Shown: positions 37,101 through 46,730, counted from the stretch's first letter. The stretch is DNA of 64,000 nucleotides from Gammaproteobacteria bacterium (GCA_024639905.1 JAHEGE010000005.1:234898-298897); one strand, 5' to 3'. Notes: generated by a model not told the origin, from the letters alone. Made by a program: numbers and translations.

Positions 37101-39089
37101 CTAGTGTGTTGCACGCTGTCGTAGGGCCCTGACTCCCAACCCTGCAACGAGAGACACGACGGCGATTACAAGCAGCAACACCTGACTGATGCCAAATAGC
37201 CCACCGGCAGGCAAGGCAAGGGTAAGTCCTGCAATGCCGACTAAAAGCCTCACCAGCCAACTTGCCGCCCCGCGACCGAGGTCGCCAATGCCGAGTAAAT
37301 AGCCCTGTAGTGCCGCAGATACGAGTGCCACGCCAATAAGCGCCGTCGATAAGGCTTGCAGATTTTCCAGCCATCCACCCTGTAACAGGAGTGCGGGATT
37401 AAAGACAAAGAAGAACGGCACGAAGTAGATAATCGCACCGAGGCGCATGGCCTCGAACCCTGCGCGCATCGGCGACACCTGCGCAACTGACGCCGCAGCG
37501 AAGGCAGCCAGCGCAACCGGCGGCGTGATGAAGCTAAGCATGCCCCAATACATCACAAACATGTGGCTTGCGAGCGGGTCGAGGCCGGAATTAGTTAGAG
37601 CGGGGACGAGCACGATCGCGAGGAAAATATACGCCGCCGTCACGGTCATGCCGATACCGAGGATAAAGCTGGTGAGCGCGCCCATCATCAGCAGGATGAG
37701 GACATTATCGCCGGCGAGATAGACCAAGTCGTTGGCGATTGTGCCCGCTATGCCGGTCACTGCAAGGCCGCCGATGATCAAACCAATAGCGGCGAGGATA
37801 CCGGCAAGCTCCGCCAGCAGCTTGCCCATCGTCGCGACGAGTTCGAGCAGCTTGTTGGTGTCCAAGCGATGCTTGGTAAACTGATTAATCACTAGCAACA
37901 GCGCGGTCGCATAGAACGGCGCTACCGCTTCGCGCTGCATGAAAACCAGCATCCAGATGAGTGCGGCGAACACGGCGATAAAATACCAGCCGTCACGGAA
38001 TACGTCGCCCACTTTGGGCAGCTCTTCTTTCGGCAAGCCCTGCAAATTATCGCGCGCGGCATGCGCATCGATCTGCATAAACAGGCCGAAAAAATACAGT
38101 AGCGACGGCACGATGGCCGCTATCGCGACGGTGACATAGCTGATGTTCAAAAAACTCGCCATGACGAACGCGGTTGCACCCATGATAGGCGGCATTAGCA
38201 CACCGCCCGTCGACGCACAGGCCTCGACGCCGGCGGCGTATTCTCGGGTAAACCCAATACGCTGCATCGCCGGTATCGACAGCGGCCCGGTAGTTAACAC
38301 ATTGCTTATGGGGCCGCCGCTCATAGAGCCCATGAGGCCACTGGAGAAAATAGAGACCTTGGCCGGACCACCGCGTTTATGACCAAGCAGCGCGAACGCA
38401 AGGTTAATAAAGAAAGGCCCCCCGCCTGTATATTGTAGCGACACGCCAAACACCAGAAATCCAAAGACGAGCTGCGCAAACACCTGCATCGGGATACCGA
38501 ACAGGCTCTCCTCTCCCATCACATGAAACATCGCCACATCTTGCACTGGGATGCTGAGCGCGGCCATGACGTCGGGTAGGCGATCGGCGAAAGTAGGATA
38601 GAGAGAGAACACAGCGACGATAGCGAACACTGGCCAGCCCCCGGCGCGCCTTCCTGCCTCCATGACAATCACCCACGTCACCAGCGCAAGCCAGACTCCC
38701 ACTGGCGGCGCGGCGTACTCCCAAGCCTCTAACACAATGCGCTCGGCATAAAACGCGAAATAAGAAAACACGCAGGCGATAATCAGCATAATGACGACGT
38801 CGTACCAAGGAACGTGTTTTGGGCTGTGTTTCGTCGCGGGAAAAGTCACGAACACCATGCTCAGCATGACGCCGGTAATCAGATACATATAGCGGCTATC
38901 GAGCAAAACATAGCCAACGAAGAAACCGAGATTAAACACCTGATTGATGGCAAGCAGAATAGACACGCCCGTGAGCCCAGCCATCACTGCACGCCAGCGC
39001 CCGGACAGCTCTCGGTAGCGGATACTCGGCGCCGGGGCGTCGGCCTTAAGACCCATTGAAGGCTCGTTTGAAATCTGTGGTTCGGTCAT
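37101..39089 (-). CDS. TRAP transporter fused permease (4TM/12TM, DctQM-type)
   Basis: A 662-residue inner-membrane protein from the ATG at 39089. It has about 18 hydrophobic segments in the fused small-plus-large permease arrangement (TIGR02123-like). Conserved blocks include GMTVTAAYIFLAIVLVPAL, the Gly-rich FSSGLMGSMSGGPISNVLTTG loop and FITPPVALAAFAAA. It imports a carboxylate with sodium using the TAXI receptor encoded just upstream (39140-40348). Linkage with catabolic enzymes suggests a keto or aromatic acid. Confidence 0.94.
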   Translation of the reverse strand: MTEPQISNEPSMGLKADAPAPSIRYRELSGRWRAVMAGLTGVSILLAINQVFNLGFFVGYVLLDSRYMYLITGVMLSMVFVTFPATKHSPKHVPWYDVVIMLIIACVFSYFAFYAERIVLEAWEYAAPPVGVWLALVTWVIVMEAGRRAGGWPVFAIVAVFSLYPTFADRLPDVMAALSIPVQDVAMFHVMGEESLFGIPMQVFAQLVFGFLVFGVSLQYTGGGPFFINLAFALLGHKRGGPAKVSIFSSGLMGSMSGGPISNVLTTGPLSIPAMQRIGFTREYAAGVEACASTGGVLMPPIMGATAFVMASFLNISYVTVAIAAIVPSLLYFFGLFMQIDAHAARDNLQGLPKEELPKVGDVFRDGWYFIAVFAALIWMLVFMQREAVAPFYATALLLVINQFTKHRLDTNKLLELVATMGKLLAELAGILAAIGLIIGGLAVTGIAGTIANDLVYLAGDNVLILLMMGALTSFILGIGMTVTAAYIFLAIVLVPALTNSGLDPLASHMFVMYWGMLSFITPPVALAAFAAASVAQVSPMRAGFEAMRLGAIIYFVPFFFVFNPALLLQGGWLENLQALSTALIGVALVSAALQGYLLGIGDLGRGAASWLVRLLVGIAGLTLALPAGGLFGISQVLLLVIAVVSLVAGLGVRALRQRATH

Positions 39090-39139
39090 AGCGTATGTCT
39101 ACCTAGCCGCCAACAGTGAGGCGACAGCAAATAAAGGAT

Positions 39140-40348
39140 TTAGAGACTGTCGGCGAGAGTAACCACTCCCGCGGCTTCAAGTGCCTTAAGACGAGCAGCT
39201 AGCCAAGCCTGCTCGAAGGCTTTGTAGTCCTCAGGCGCGGCCGGCAAGAATGCGTCCCAGGCCGCGCGCAGAATCGCTTGCCTGGCTAGGTTCTCTGCGT
39301 GCTTAGCCGCGGCGGCGGGCGTCCACATACCGTTCTCTTTAAAATAGCGAATCGCGCCTTCGTGAAATGGCAAGAACGCCTGTTCCAGTTTCTGCCGCTC
39401 AAAGGTCCAACCCATCGCCCCCGGCGCCGCGTCTCGATATTCCTCATAATGACGATGCATGATTTTCACCGTGCTATAGGCCATCGCCTCATCAGAGGTA
39501 TCGAGGCCGACAAGCAGCGGATAGGCCGAAGTAAACACTTCTAACCCCTCGGCGGGCAGAGTCGGACCCTCGTAGGCGAGATGTGGCACATACCAAGGAA
39601 GGCGCTGGCGTACGCGCGCGATTGCGTCGGCGTCGTCATGGGGCAGCGCGGGAAAACGCAGTCCTCGGGGCGAGGCTTCGACGCGTAAAAAAGGCGGCGA
39701 ATTACACGCACCGCCAGCAGCGTCGGCGCGGTTATTGAGGATCGCATCGATCGACGCGTTATACCCGCCGACCTCAACGCGCTCCACGTCATCCCAAGTG
39801 AGTTCTGCATAGGCAAGCAGCGCTGCAGTGGCATTGTTAAGCGACGGCGCTCCCTGCACGAAAGTCATGCGTTTACCCTTCATGTCGGCGACGCTGAGAA
39901 TATCGGCGTCGGCGGCCGTGGCTAAGGTAAACGAGCAGCTGTCGGAATAGTTCGAAAGCAGCGCGCGCACTGGCTGCGGCCCCCATATTTTCGACGCGAA
40001 ATTAAGAATACCTTCTTGTGCGTAGACCGATTCCGAACCGCCCGCCGAGAAATGCACACGCCCTGCGCGCAGAGTCGCAAGCCTAGAGACGTCGTTGCGA
40101 CCGGGAATCACGCGCAGATTCACACTGTAAGTGCGCTGCAGGATATTCCCCAAAGCAACCGCTTGGCTGTAACCGCCGGTGCCGGTCGGATAGGCCGACC
40201 ACGCCATCGTGCGCGGCAGGTCGATTCCCTCTTGGGCGGGCACACTGCCGACGCTCGCTGCGGCACTCAATGAGGACGTGAACAGGAAGCCTGCACACAC
40301 CAGCGAGCGCTTAACGACCTTGAGGCCCGCGCGGGCAGCACGCTGCAT
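39140..40348 (-). CDS. TAXI-family TRAP transporter solute receptor
   Basis: A periplasmic binding protein of 402 residues from the ATG at 40348 (AAGG upstream), which gives a clean signal peptide ending near ALSAAAS. Longer frames (to 40456) add residues without family sequence. The TAXI marks are AYPTGTGGYSQAVALG, the LATLRAGRVHFSAGG loop and VADMKGKRMTFVQGAPSLN, with ELTWDDVERVEVGGYNAS and the 'HEGAIRYFKENGMWTP' tail. It captures the substrate and hands it to the fused permease 50 bases downstream. It is the first gene of the eight-gene run. Confidence 0.92.
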   Translation of the reverse strand: MQRAARAGLKVVKRSLVCAGFLFTSSLSAAASVGSVPAQEGIDLPRTMAWSAYPTGTGGYSQAVALGNILQRTYSVNLRVIPGRNDVSRLATLRAGRVHFSAGGSESVYAQEGILNFASKIWGPQPVRALLSNYSDSCSFTLATAADADILSVADMKGKRMTFVQGAPSLNNATAALLAYAELTWDDVERVEVGGYNASIDAILNNRADAAGGACNSPPFLRVEASPRGLRFPALPHDDADAIARVRQRLPWYVPHLAYEGPTLPAEGLEVFTSAYPLLVGLDTSDEAMAYSTVKIMHRHYEEYRDAAPGAMGWTFERQKLEQAFLPFHEGAIRYFKENGMWTPAAAAKHAENLARQAILRAAWDAFLPAAPEDYKAFEQAWLAARLKALEAAGVVTLADSL

Positions 40349-40655
40349 CACAAAGCCTTGCAGAAGGTGTTTGGGGGTGGATGAATGAGGAGCTAGAAAA
40401 CCGCGAGCGGACATGGAATGACTCGACTTCTTAGGTGAAAAACAGCTTTTGAGCATAACCTAGCCCCTGCCTCAATACCAACTCATTGCGGCGCTTTGGA
40501 CAGGCTTACGCCTTAGCCTTGTCGCACGCCGACCGAACCTGGGCCAAGGGTTTGCGGGGGCCGAGAGATTCGCTCTATACTCAGCCCATCGGTCGCGCTT
40601 TAAAGCTTAGGGCGGCACGCAGAATAATGAAAATTCACGCTCTTGGGGAACACTC

Positions 40656-41936
40656 ATGCCTTCACTCTTTACCTTCGCTGATCGCCCTTCGTACTCACCG
40701 ACTTCCGCCCGCTCTCGCCGCGCCCTTGCTGCGGCGATAGCCTTCGGCGTGACGGTTACGGCGTGCGCTCCGGACGAACCCGTGATGCCTGAGCTTAGCT
40801 TCGAAGAGGCGCTGCAGGAACAACTCATTACTGCCCAGCCTGGCGACGTGATCGAAATCCCCGCAGGCGTGCACGAGATGACCCGCAGCTTGTCGCTCAA
40901 CGCCCCAGGCGTGACGATCCGAGGCCAGGGCATCGACGTGTCAGTGCTGTCGTTTAAGAATCAGATTCAGGGTGCTGAAGGCCTGCTCGTCAACGCCGAT
41001 GACTTCGCCCTCGAAGACCTGGCGATCGAAGACACGGTGGGCGACGCGCTCAAGATTAACGAAAGCGAGAACGTCATCGTTCGCAACGTACGCACAGAAT
41101 GGACCGGCGGCCCGCTAACAACTAACGGCGCTTACGGCATCTATCCCGTGCAGTCTAAGAACATCCTTATCGATGGCGCTGTCGCTATCGGCGCGTCTGA
41201 CGCTGGCATCTATGTGGGCCAGTCTACTCAGATCATCGTGCGTAATTCGCGCGCCGAGTACAACGTTGCCGGCATCGAAATCGAGAACTCCACTTTCGCC
41301 GACGTTTACAACAATGTCGCGACCAATAATACCGGCGGCATTTTGGTTTTCGACCTACCCAACTTGCCGGTTCAGGGTGGCCGCAATACCCGCGTCTTCG
41401 ACAACGAGGTGGTTAGCAACAACGTGGACAACTTCGCCCCCGAAGGCAATATTGTTGGTACGGTGCCCGCGGGCACCGGCATGATGGTGCTGGCCAACGA
41501 CAGCATCGAAATCTTTGGTAACCGTTTCGCCGACAATCAAACCACGAGCGTGATGGTGGTGAGCTATCTGATTAACGGCCTGCCCCTCGACGATCCGAAC
41601 TACGATCCGTTCCCCGAAGCCATCTACATCCACGACAACAACTTCGAGAGCGGCGGCGAAAACCCAGACTTCGAAGCGCTCGCCATGCTGTCTGAGGCCA
41701 CCGGCCAGCCCGTGCCCCATGTGGTGTGGGGTGGCGCGATCATGCCCGATGCTGACGGCAATCCAAGCAAGACCGCTAGCGACATCCTATGCCTGGGTGA
41801 AGGCGGCATGACGTTTAGCAACCTCGATGCGATGAACGGCTTCGCCGCGCCCTCCTTCGACCTGAGCCCGCACCTCTGCGAGCAGCCACGCTTGCAGGAA
41901 ATCATTCTGCCCAACGATCTAGCTGGTGCTGAGTAG
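40656..41936 (+). CDS. Parallel beta-helix lipoprotein (TIGR03805-like)
   Basis: A 426-residue protein from the ATG at 40656. A basic, hydrophobic N-terminus (about 20-37) ends in a lipobox, VTVTAC, with Cys37 the acylation site. Short right-handed beta-helix turns run from about 65 to 330, with many N-S and N-N caps such as INESENVIVRNVR, SKNILIDGAV, STQIIVRNSR and VYNNVATNNTGG. It is the usual partner of the TIGR03806 family encoded next (27-base gap). The pair is widespread but the function is unknown; a surface polysaccharide or cofactor role is guesswork. Confidence 0.85.
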   Translation: MPSLFTFADRPSYSPTSARSRRALAAAIAFGVTVTACAPDEPVMPELSFEEALQEQLITAQPGDVIEIPAGVHEMTRSLSLNAPGVTIRGQGIDVSVLSFKNQIQGAEGLLVNADDFALEDLAIEDTVGDALKINESENVIVRNVRTEWTGGPLTTNGAYGIYPVQSKNILIDGAVAIGASDAGIYVGQSTQIIVRNSRAEYNVAGIEIENSTFADVYNNVATNNTGGILVFDLPNLPVQGGRNTRVFDNEVVSNNVDNFAPEGNIVGTVPAGTGMMVLANDSIEIFGNRFADNQTTSVMVVSYLINGLPLDDPNYDPFPEAIYIHDNNFESGGENPDFEALAMLSEATGQPVPHVVWGGAIMPDADGNPSKTASDILCLGEGGMTFSNLDAMNGFAAPSFDLSPHLCEQPRLQEIILPNDLAGAE

Positions 41937-41963
41937 GCGATTTTTGAAAGGGGGCATGTTGCA

Positions 41964-43100
41964 GTGACCGGTATAAAAGCGCTCTTAGGAATCACGTTGC
42001 TCGCAGGCCTCGCCGCCTGCGGCGATTCGACGCCCAACTTCGTTGCCGACGCGCGCCCTGCGCGCCTATCGGAATGGGGGCTTTTCGAGCTTAGCGCTGA
42101 TCGTCTCGCGCCGCTGCCGGCTCTCGAAGTCGTACGCCCTGCGAATCCGCTATTTACAGACTATGCGCACAAGCTGCGCACACTGTGGATACCCGACGGC
42201 ACTCAAGCGACTCTGGTTAATAATGAGATCAATTATCCGGTCGGTACCATCCTCAGTAAAACCTTTTACTACCCCAGTGATGCCGACGGCAACGTCGTTA
42301 AAGTAGTCGATAACGGCGCGCGCGAAATCGACCTTGGCGCCGCACGCCTCATCGAAACCCGCGTGCTAGTTAAACAGAGTGGCGGCTGGGATGCCCTGCC
42401 CTATGTCTGGAATGACGACGAGACCGAAGCGTTTCTCCGTGTTGCTGGCGCGAGCCGCTCGCTAAGCATGGTCGATGCGGCACAGCCCGATGCGCCTGCT
42501 ACCCAGTTTGCGTATTTCGTGCCCAACGAGAATCAGTGCTCGGGCTGCCATACCACCGAACATCCCGACGGCGGCATGCATCCGCTCGGCGCGATCGCCA
42601 GCCAACTCACCGCATCGGCGCATGACGCGGCGGGCGAGTTCCGACCACAAGTAGACACCCTGGTGGCACGAGGCTGGCTCGATACTGCGCCTACGGGGCC
42701 CGCGCTCGCCTCCTTCGAAGACTTAAGCCTAGGGCTTGAGACACGCGCGCTTGCGTATCTCAATATGCAGTGCGGCCACTGCCACAATCCGAAGGGCGCC
42801 GCCGATACGTCTGGCCTCGTCTTGACTGGCAAGCATGCCACGCGGGTGAGTACCGGGGTCTGCAAGCCACCGGTTGCTGCAGGTGGCGGCGCTGGGGACT
42901 TACAATACGGCATAGTGCCGGGTGATCCCGACGCCTCAATTCTTCACTACCGGCTCGCATCGACTAAACCCGACGAGATGATGCCTGAGCTGGGCCGCTC
43001 GCTAGTCCATGCCGAGGGTGTCGCGCTGGTGCGTGAATGGATCGGCTCCTTATCCGGCGCCTGTGGCGCAGAGCCACCGCTCTCATCAGCCGCTGATTAG
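41964..43100 (+). CDS. CXXCH lipoprotein, TIGR03806 (HNE_0200) family
   Basis: A 378-residue lipoprotein from a GTG at 41964 with AGGGGG upstream. The lipobox is LAAC (Cys19). Two CXXCH motifs are visible: CSGCH at 192-196 and CGHCH at 270-274, both typical c-type heme sites. A PGDPDASILHYRLAS stretch and a conserved TLWIPDG block agree with the family. It should be an outer-membrane or periplasmic heme protein, perhaps passing electrons for the beta-helix partner. No electron acceptor gene lies nearby, so the physiological role is open. Confidence 0.85.
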   Translation: MTGIKALLGITLLAGLAACGDSTPNFVADARPARLSEWGLFELSADRLAPLPALEVVRPANPLFTDYAHKLRTLWIPDGTQATLVNNEINYPVGTILSKTFYYPSDADGNVVKVVDNGAREIDLGAARLIETRVLVKQSGGWDALPYVWNDDETEAFLRVAGASRSLSMVDAAQPDAPATQFAYFVPNENQCSGCHTTEHPDGGMHPLGAIASQLTASAHDAAGEFRPQVDTLVARGWLDTAPTGPALASFEDLSLGLETRALAYLNMQCGHCHNPKGAADTSGLVLTGKHATRVSTGVCKPPVAAGGGAGDLQYGIVPGDPDASILHYRLASTKPDEMMPELGRSLVHAEGVALVREWIGSLSGACGAEPPLSSAAD

Positions 43101-43141
43101 CGCGTTTCTGCGCTCACTCTTCAGTGCACTTACTTAAGCGC

Positions 43142-43828
43142 CTACTCAACAGGCGCGTTGAAATAGGTGTCAGGGAAAGGCTCATCATTGAGCGTAAAAT
43201 GCCACCACTCCGTCTCTAGCGGCCGAAAATTTTGTGCAAGCATCGTGCTGCGCAGCAGGGCTCTGTTCGCTCGCTGCTGGGCGTTAGGCTTGTCGCTTGC
43301 CGGCCACGAGCTCAAATCGAAGAAGTCCCAGGGCGTGCCCATATCGAGTTCCTCTCCTGTCGCAAGATCAATCACTGTGAGATCAACCGTGCTGCCACGC
43401 GAGTGGCCTGAGCGCTCGGCGATATAGCCATCGCTAAACAGATTCGCTTTATCGACATTGGGGTAGAAGATCGCCTTTTGCTGGGTGTCAGCAAGGTCAC
43501 TCGCCCAACGCACAAAGTGGTCTACGGCCCGCTGCGGACGATAACCATCGAACACCTTCAAGCCGAGCCCAAGCAAGGCCAGAGACTGCTGCGCTCGCTC
43601 TAACGCTGCCAGCGCCGGCGACGAGAGCATCGCCTTCGGCGCGAGATAGCCATCGATACGCTTGCCGACGAAATTATCGGCGCCAGCGTAGCGTGCCTCT
43701 ACTGCGATGCCTGTGCTTGCCACGTCAGCAAAGGGCCTGTCCTGCGCACTCGCCGCGCCTAGCCCGCCGATAAGCCACGAGAAACCAATGCCCCAGTAGG
43801 CGACCCAGCTGCAGTGCGTTCTTCGCAT
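43142..43828 (-). CDS. D-alanyl-D-alanine dipeptidase, VanX/DdpX type
   Basis: A 228-residue zinc peptidase from the ATG at 43828 (GGGAGG 8 bases upstream), with a signal peptide ending ASAQ (about 29). The VanX motifs are present: FDGYRPQRAVDHF, SGHSRGSTVDLTVID (zinc His and Asp) and ETEWWHFTL (catalytic Glu and last zinc His). It hydrolyses D-Ala-D-Ala in the periplasm, more likely for peptidoglycan recycling or nutrition than for vancomycin resistance, since no vanA/vanH is present. It is convergent with the TIGR03806 gene and divergent from the sugar dehydrogenase. Confidence 0.88.
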   Translation of the reverse strand: MRRTHCSWVAYWGIGFSWLIGGLGAASAQDRPFADVASTGIAVEARYAGADNFVGKRIDGYLAPKAMLSSPALAALERAQQSLALLGLGLKVFDGYRPQRAVDHFVRWASDLADTQQKAIFYPNVDKANLFSDGYIAERSGHSRGSTVDLTVIDLATGEELDMGTPWDFFDLSSWPASDKPNAQQRANRALLRSTMLAQNFRPLETEWWHFTLNDEPFPDTYFNAPVE

Positions 43829-44032
43829 TCTCTTTGCCTCCCGGCCTTTTACACCCGCGCGCCTGAGCTGACAGATCGCTGCTCGCAGTCCTGCCGTACT
43901 CTCAATGACCCTTGTAAAAACAGGGAATATAGCGCTTGAATAATCCCCTGCTTGCCCATAGCCTCGCAGCGATTGAGCGTCTAGAATATAAGCGATTATG
44001 TCTTTTGCATCTATTTCATTGGAGTTACCCCT

Positions 44033-45196
44033 ATGATCACGCGACCACGCCCAACTCGACTCTTCGCAAGCCTCGCGCTCGCCTCTGCGATTGCCGGCCT
44101 CGCCCCGCTGAGCAGCTTGGCGCAAGACCACTACAGCTCCGCTGCCCATGACTTCGACGTCACCACCGTCGCAGAGGGGCTCGAAGTGCCATGGTCGATG
44201 ACCTGGCTGCCCAATGGCGACATGCTGGTGACCGAACGCCCAGGACGCCTGCGCATCGTGCGTAACGGCACGCTGCTTGCCGCGCCGGTTGAAGGCGTAC
44301 CAGCCGTTCACGCAGTGGGCCAAGGCGGACTCTTCGATGTGCTGCCACACCCAGAATTCGAATCGAATAAGCTGGTTTATTTAAGCTTCTCCAAGCCACT
44401 GACCGACGAGTCGACCACTACCGTCGTGCGCGGCACTTTCGAGAATGACAGGTTAAGCAACGTAGAGACTATCTTCCAAGCCAGCACAGAGGGCCGCAAC
44501 GGTCACTACGGTGGCCGGATCGCCTTCGACAACGCCGGCTATCTGTTTATTACCATCGGCGATCGTCAAGCCCCCCCCGCGGGCGACCTCATGGCACATC
44601 CCGCGCAAGATTTATCCAACCATAACGGCACCGTGATTCGCCTCAACGACGATGGCACTGTCCCCAGCGACAACCCTTTCGTGGGTCAGCGCGGCGCGCT
44701 GCCGGAGATTTACAGCTACGGGCATCGCAACCCGCAGGGTATCGATATTCACCCGGTTACCGGCGACGTCTGGACCGATGAACACGGCCCACAGGGCGGC
44801 GACGAGCTGAATATCGAAGAAGCTGGCAAAAATTACGGCTGGCCGGTTATTGGGTATGGCGTGAACTACGGCCCGGGACTGCCCATTCACAGCTCTCAAT
44901 CCAGCGAAGGCATGGAGCAGCCGCGACACTTTTGGGTGCCTTCTATCGCGACAGCGGGCCTCATGATCTACGGCGGCGACCTTTTCCCGAATTGGAAAGG
45001 CGATATCTTCGTAGGCGGCCTGCGCGGTCAGCAGCTTGCGCGCGTCGACCTCGCCGACGACGGCAAGCGGGCGATGATGGAAGAGACTCTGCTCAATGGC
45101 ATCGGCCGCATCCGCGACATCCACGAAGGACCGGACGGGGCGGTGTATATCGCTACCGAGAATCGCGGCGTCCTGCGCCTCACTCCGAGCGAGTAA
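44033..45196 (+). CDS. Soluble PQQ-dependent aldose sugar dehydrogenase (YliI-like)
   Basis: A 387-residue exported protein from the ATG at 44033 (GGAG 9 bases upstream; signal to about 30). The six-bladed propeller signatures include EVPWSMTWLPNGDMLVTERPGRL, the GGRIAFDNAGYLFITIGDR blade, SYGHRNPQGIDIHPVTGDVW and EHGPQGGDELN. It oxidises sugars to lactones in the periplasm with PQQ. No pqq biosynthesis genes lie in the window, so cofactor must come from elsewhere in the genome or the medium. A hairpin terminator follows. Confidence 0.9.
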   Translation: MITRPRPTRLFASLALASAIAGLAPLSSLAQDHYSSAAHDFDVTTVAEGLEVPWSMTWLPNGDMLVTERPGRLRIVRNGTLLAAPVEGVPAVHAVGQGGLFDVLPHPEFESNKLVYLSFSKPLTDESTTTVVRGTFENDRLSNVETIFQASTEGRNGHYGGRIAFDNAGYLFITIGDRQAPPAGDLMAHPAQDLSNHNGTVIRLNDDGTVPSDNPFVGQRGALPEIYSYGHRNPQGIDIHPVTGDVWTDEHGPQGGDELNIEEAGKNYGWPVIGYGVNYGPGLPIHSSQSSEGMEQPRHFWVPSIATAGLMIYGGDLFPNWKGDIFVGGLRGQQLARVDLADDGKRAMMEETLLNGIGRIRDIHEGPDGAVYIATENRGVLRLTPSE

Positions 45197-45210
45197 GCAA
45201 CGAGTTAAAC

Positions 45211-45236
45211 ACGAGGCCCGCTGATGCGGGCCTCGT
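45211..45236 (+). terminator. Intrinsic terminator after the sugar dehydrogenase gene
   Basis: ACGAGGCCCGC (45211-45221) pairs with its complement (45226-45236), 4-base loop, 11 bp, followed by GCGTTTAG with only a short T-run. Confidence 0.65.
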
Positions 45237-45257
45237 GCGTTTAGGGAGAGCGAAACC

Positions 45258-45953
45258 ATGAAGACGATCGGCATGCTCGGCGGCATGAGCTGGGAATCGA
45301 CTGCCAGCTATTACCGGGCACTCAACGAAGGCGTTAAAGCACGGCTCGGCGGTTTGCATTCTGCTAAGCTCTGTTTGGTGAGTGTAGACTTCGCCGAAAT
45401 CGAGGCGTTGCAGAGGACTGGCGACTGGGACAGCGCCGGCACACTGCTCGCCGAGGCTGCACGGCAAGTCGAGCGCGGCGGCGCAGACTTCTTATTGATC
45501 TGCACCAACACCATGCACAAGGTCGTTGCCGCCATCGAAGCGCCGCTCTCAATCCCCCTCATTCATATCGCAGACGCAACAGCGCTGCGATTGAAGGCAG
45601 ATGGGGTGACACGCGTTGGGCTGCTCGGCACGCGCTTCACCATGGCGGAAGATTTCTACAAGGGACGACTCGAAGAACGCTTTGGCATCGAGGTACTGGT
45701 GCCTGACACTCCGACCCAGGAACGACTCAGCAGCATCATCTATGACGAACTCTGCCTAGGAGTCATCGAGGACGCATCGCGCAGAGTCTACCTAGAGGCT
45801 ATCGCGGAACTCGCTCGGCGTGGTGCACAGGGCGTGATCCTCGGCTGCACCGAGATTGCACTGCTGGTGCAACAACCCCATACAGACACGCAGCTGTACG
45901 ACACCACAGCCCTGCATGCACACGCTGCTATCGAGGAGGCGCTCGCGGAGTGA
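45258..45953 (+). CDS. Amino-acid racemase, aspartate/glutamate racemase family (YgeA-like)
   Basis: A 231-residue PLP-independent racemase from the ATG at 45258, AGGGAGA upstream. The two catalytic cysteines are in ICTNTMH (about Cys82) and ILGCTEIAL (about Cys196). It opens MKTIGMLGGMSWESTASYY, very like E. coli YgeA (230 residues), which has broad specificity. It probably interconverts L- and D-amino acids in the cytoplasm, and could serve the D-Ala-D-Ala peptidase nearby. Confidence 0.9.
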   Translation: MKTIGMLGGMSWESTASYYRALNEGVKARLGGLHSAKLCLVSVDFAEIEALQRTGDWDSAGTLLAEAARQVERGGADFLLICTNTMHKVVAAIEAPLSIPLIHIADATALRLKADGVTRVGLLGTRFTMAEDFYKGRLEERFGIEVLVPDTPTQERLSSIIYDELCLGVIEDASRRVYLEAIAELARRGAQGVILGCTEIALLVQQPHTDTQLYDTTALHAHAAIEEALAE

Positions 45954-46020
45954 TAGACTGCGCGCAACGAGGATTAGCGCGACAAAATCATCAACACGAC
46001 GCGAGAGAGACAGACCTAGA

Positions 46021-46665
46021 ATGGAAAATTTGGTGATAGAGACTGCCACGGTTGGCCTAGCGACGTTCTTCGCGACCATCGGCCCACTCGACGTAGCCGC
46101 CGTTTTTGCCGCCCTCACTGCGGGCGAAACGGCGAAATATCGTCGCCGAATGGCGACCCGCGGCACGTTCATCGCCACCGGCATCCTCATTCTCTTCGCC
46201 CTCATCGGCGAATCGCTGCTAACCGCCCTCGGTATCTCGCTGGCCGCCTTGCGCACCGGCGGTGGCATCTTACTGCTGCTTATCGGCATCGACATGGTGT
46301 TCGCTCGCGCCTCGGGCAGCACCTCGACCACCGACGAGGAGGAGCAGGAGGCGCTCGGCAAACGCGACATCTCGGTCTTCCCTATTGCCACACCACTCAT
46401 CGCAGGCCCCGGCGCCATGGGCGCGGTGATTCTCCTCATGGCAAATACCGAGGGCGAACTCGCCCTGCAGGCAGCGGTCATCGCCTCGCTGTTGGCGATC
46501 ATTGCTCTCACGTTCGGCATGCTGCTACTGGCGAGCAAGATCCAGCGCCTATTCGGCGTCACTGGCATGCATGTCGTGACACGCATATTCGGAGTGCTAT
46601 TGTCGGCTCTTGCTGTACAGTTTATTTTCGACGGAATCGCCCAGAGTGGGCTAATCGGAGCGTAA
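46021..46665 (+). CDS. MarC family integral membrane protein
   Basis: A 214-residue protein from the ATG at 46021; longer starts overlap the racemase gene. Six hydrophobic segments fit the MarC/SnatA family. Its signature blocks include FFATIGPLDVAAVFAALT and the reentrant PIATPLIAGPGAMGAVI. Members are putative amino-acid exporters or channels of unclear role; with the racemase upstream it may handle amino acids, which is inference. A hairpin with T-run on the opposite strand lies downstream. Confidence 0.85.
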   Translation: MENLVIETATVGLATFFATIGPLDVAAVFAALTAGETAKYRRRMATRGTFIATGILILFALIGESLLTALGISLAALRTGGGILLLLIGIDMVFARASGSTSTTDEEEQEALGKRDISVFPIATPLIAGPGAMGAVILLMANTEGELALQAAVIASLLAIIALTFGMLLLASKIQRLFGVTGMHVVTRIFGVLLSALAVQFIFDGIAQSGLIGA

Positions 46666-46730
46666 CAACCCGCTCTAGAGCGCCCCGGCAAGCGGGACTA
46701 AGCCCAAACTGGTAGCCAGAAGAGAAGCCA

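Noticed and set aside
36664..37374. A longer rhodanese start giving 236 residues
   Set aside because: The extra 101 residues show no family sequence, overlap the TRAP gene, and the ATG at 37071 has a strong AAAGGAG site.
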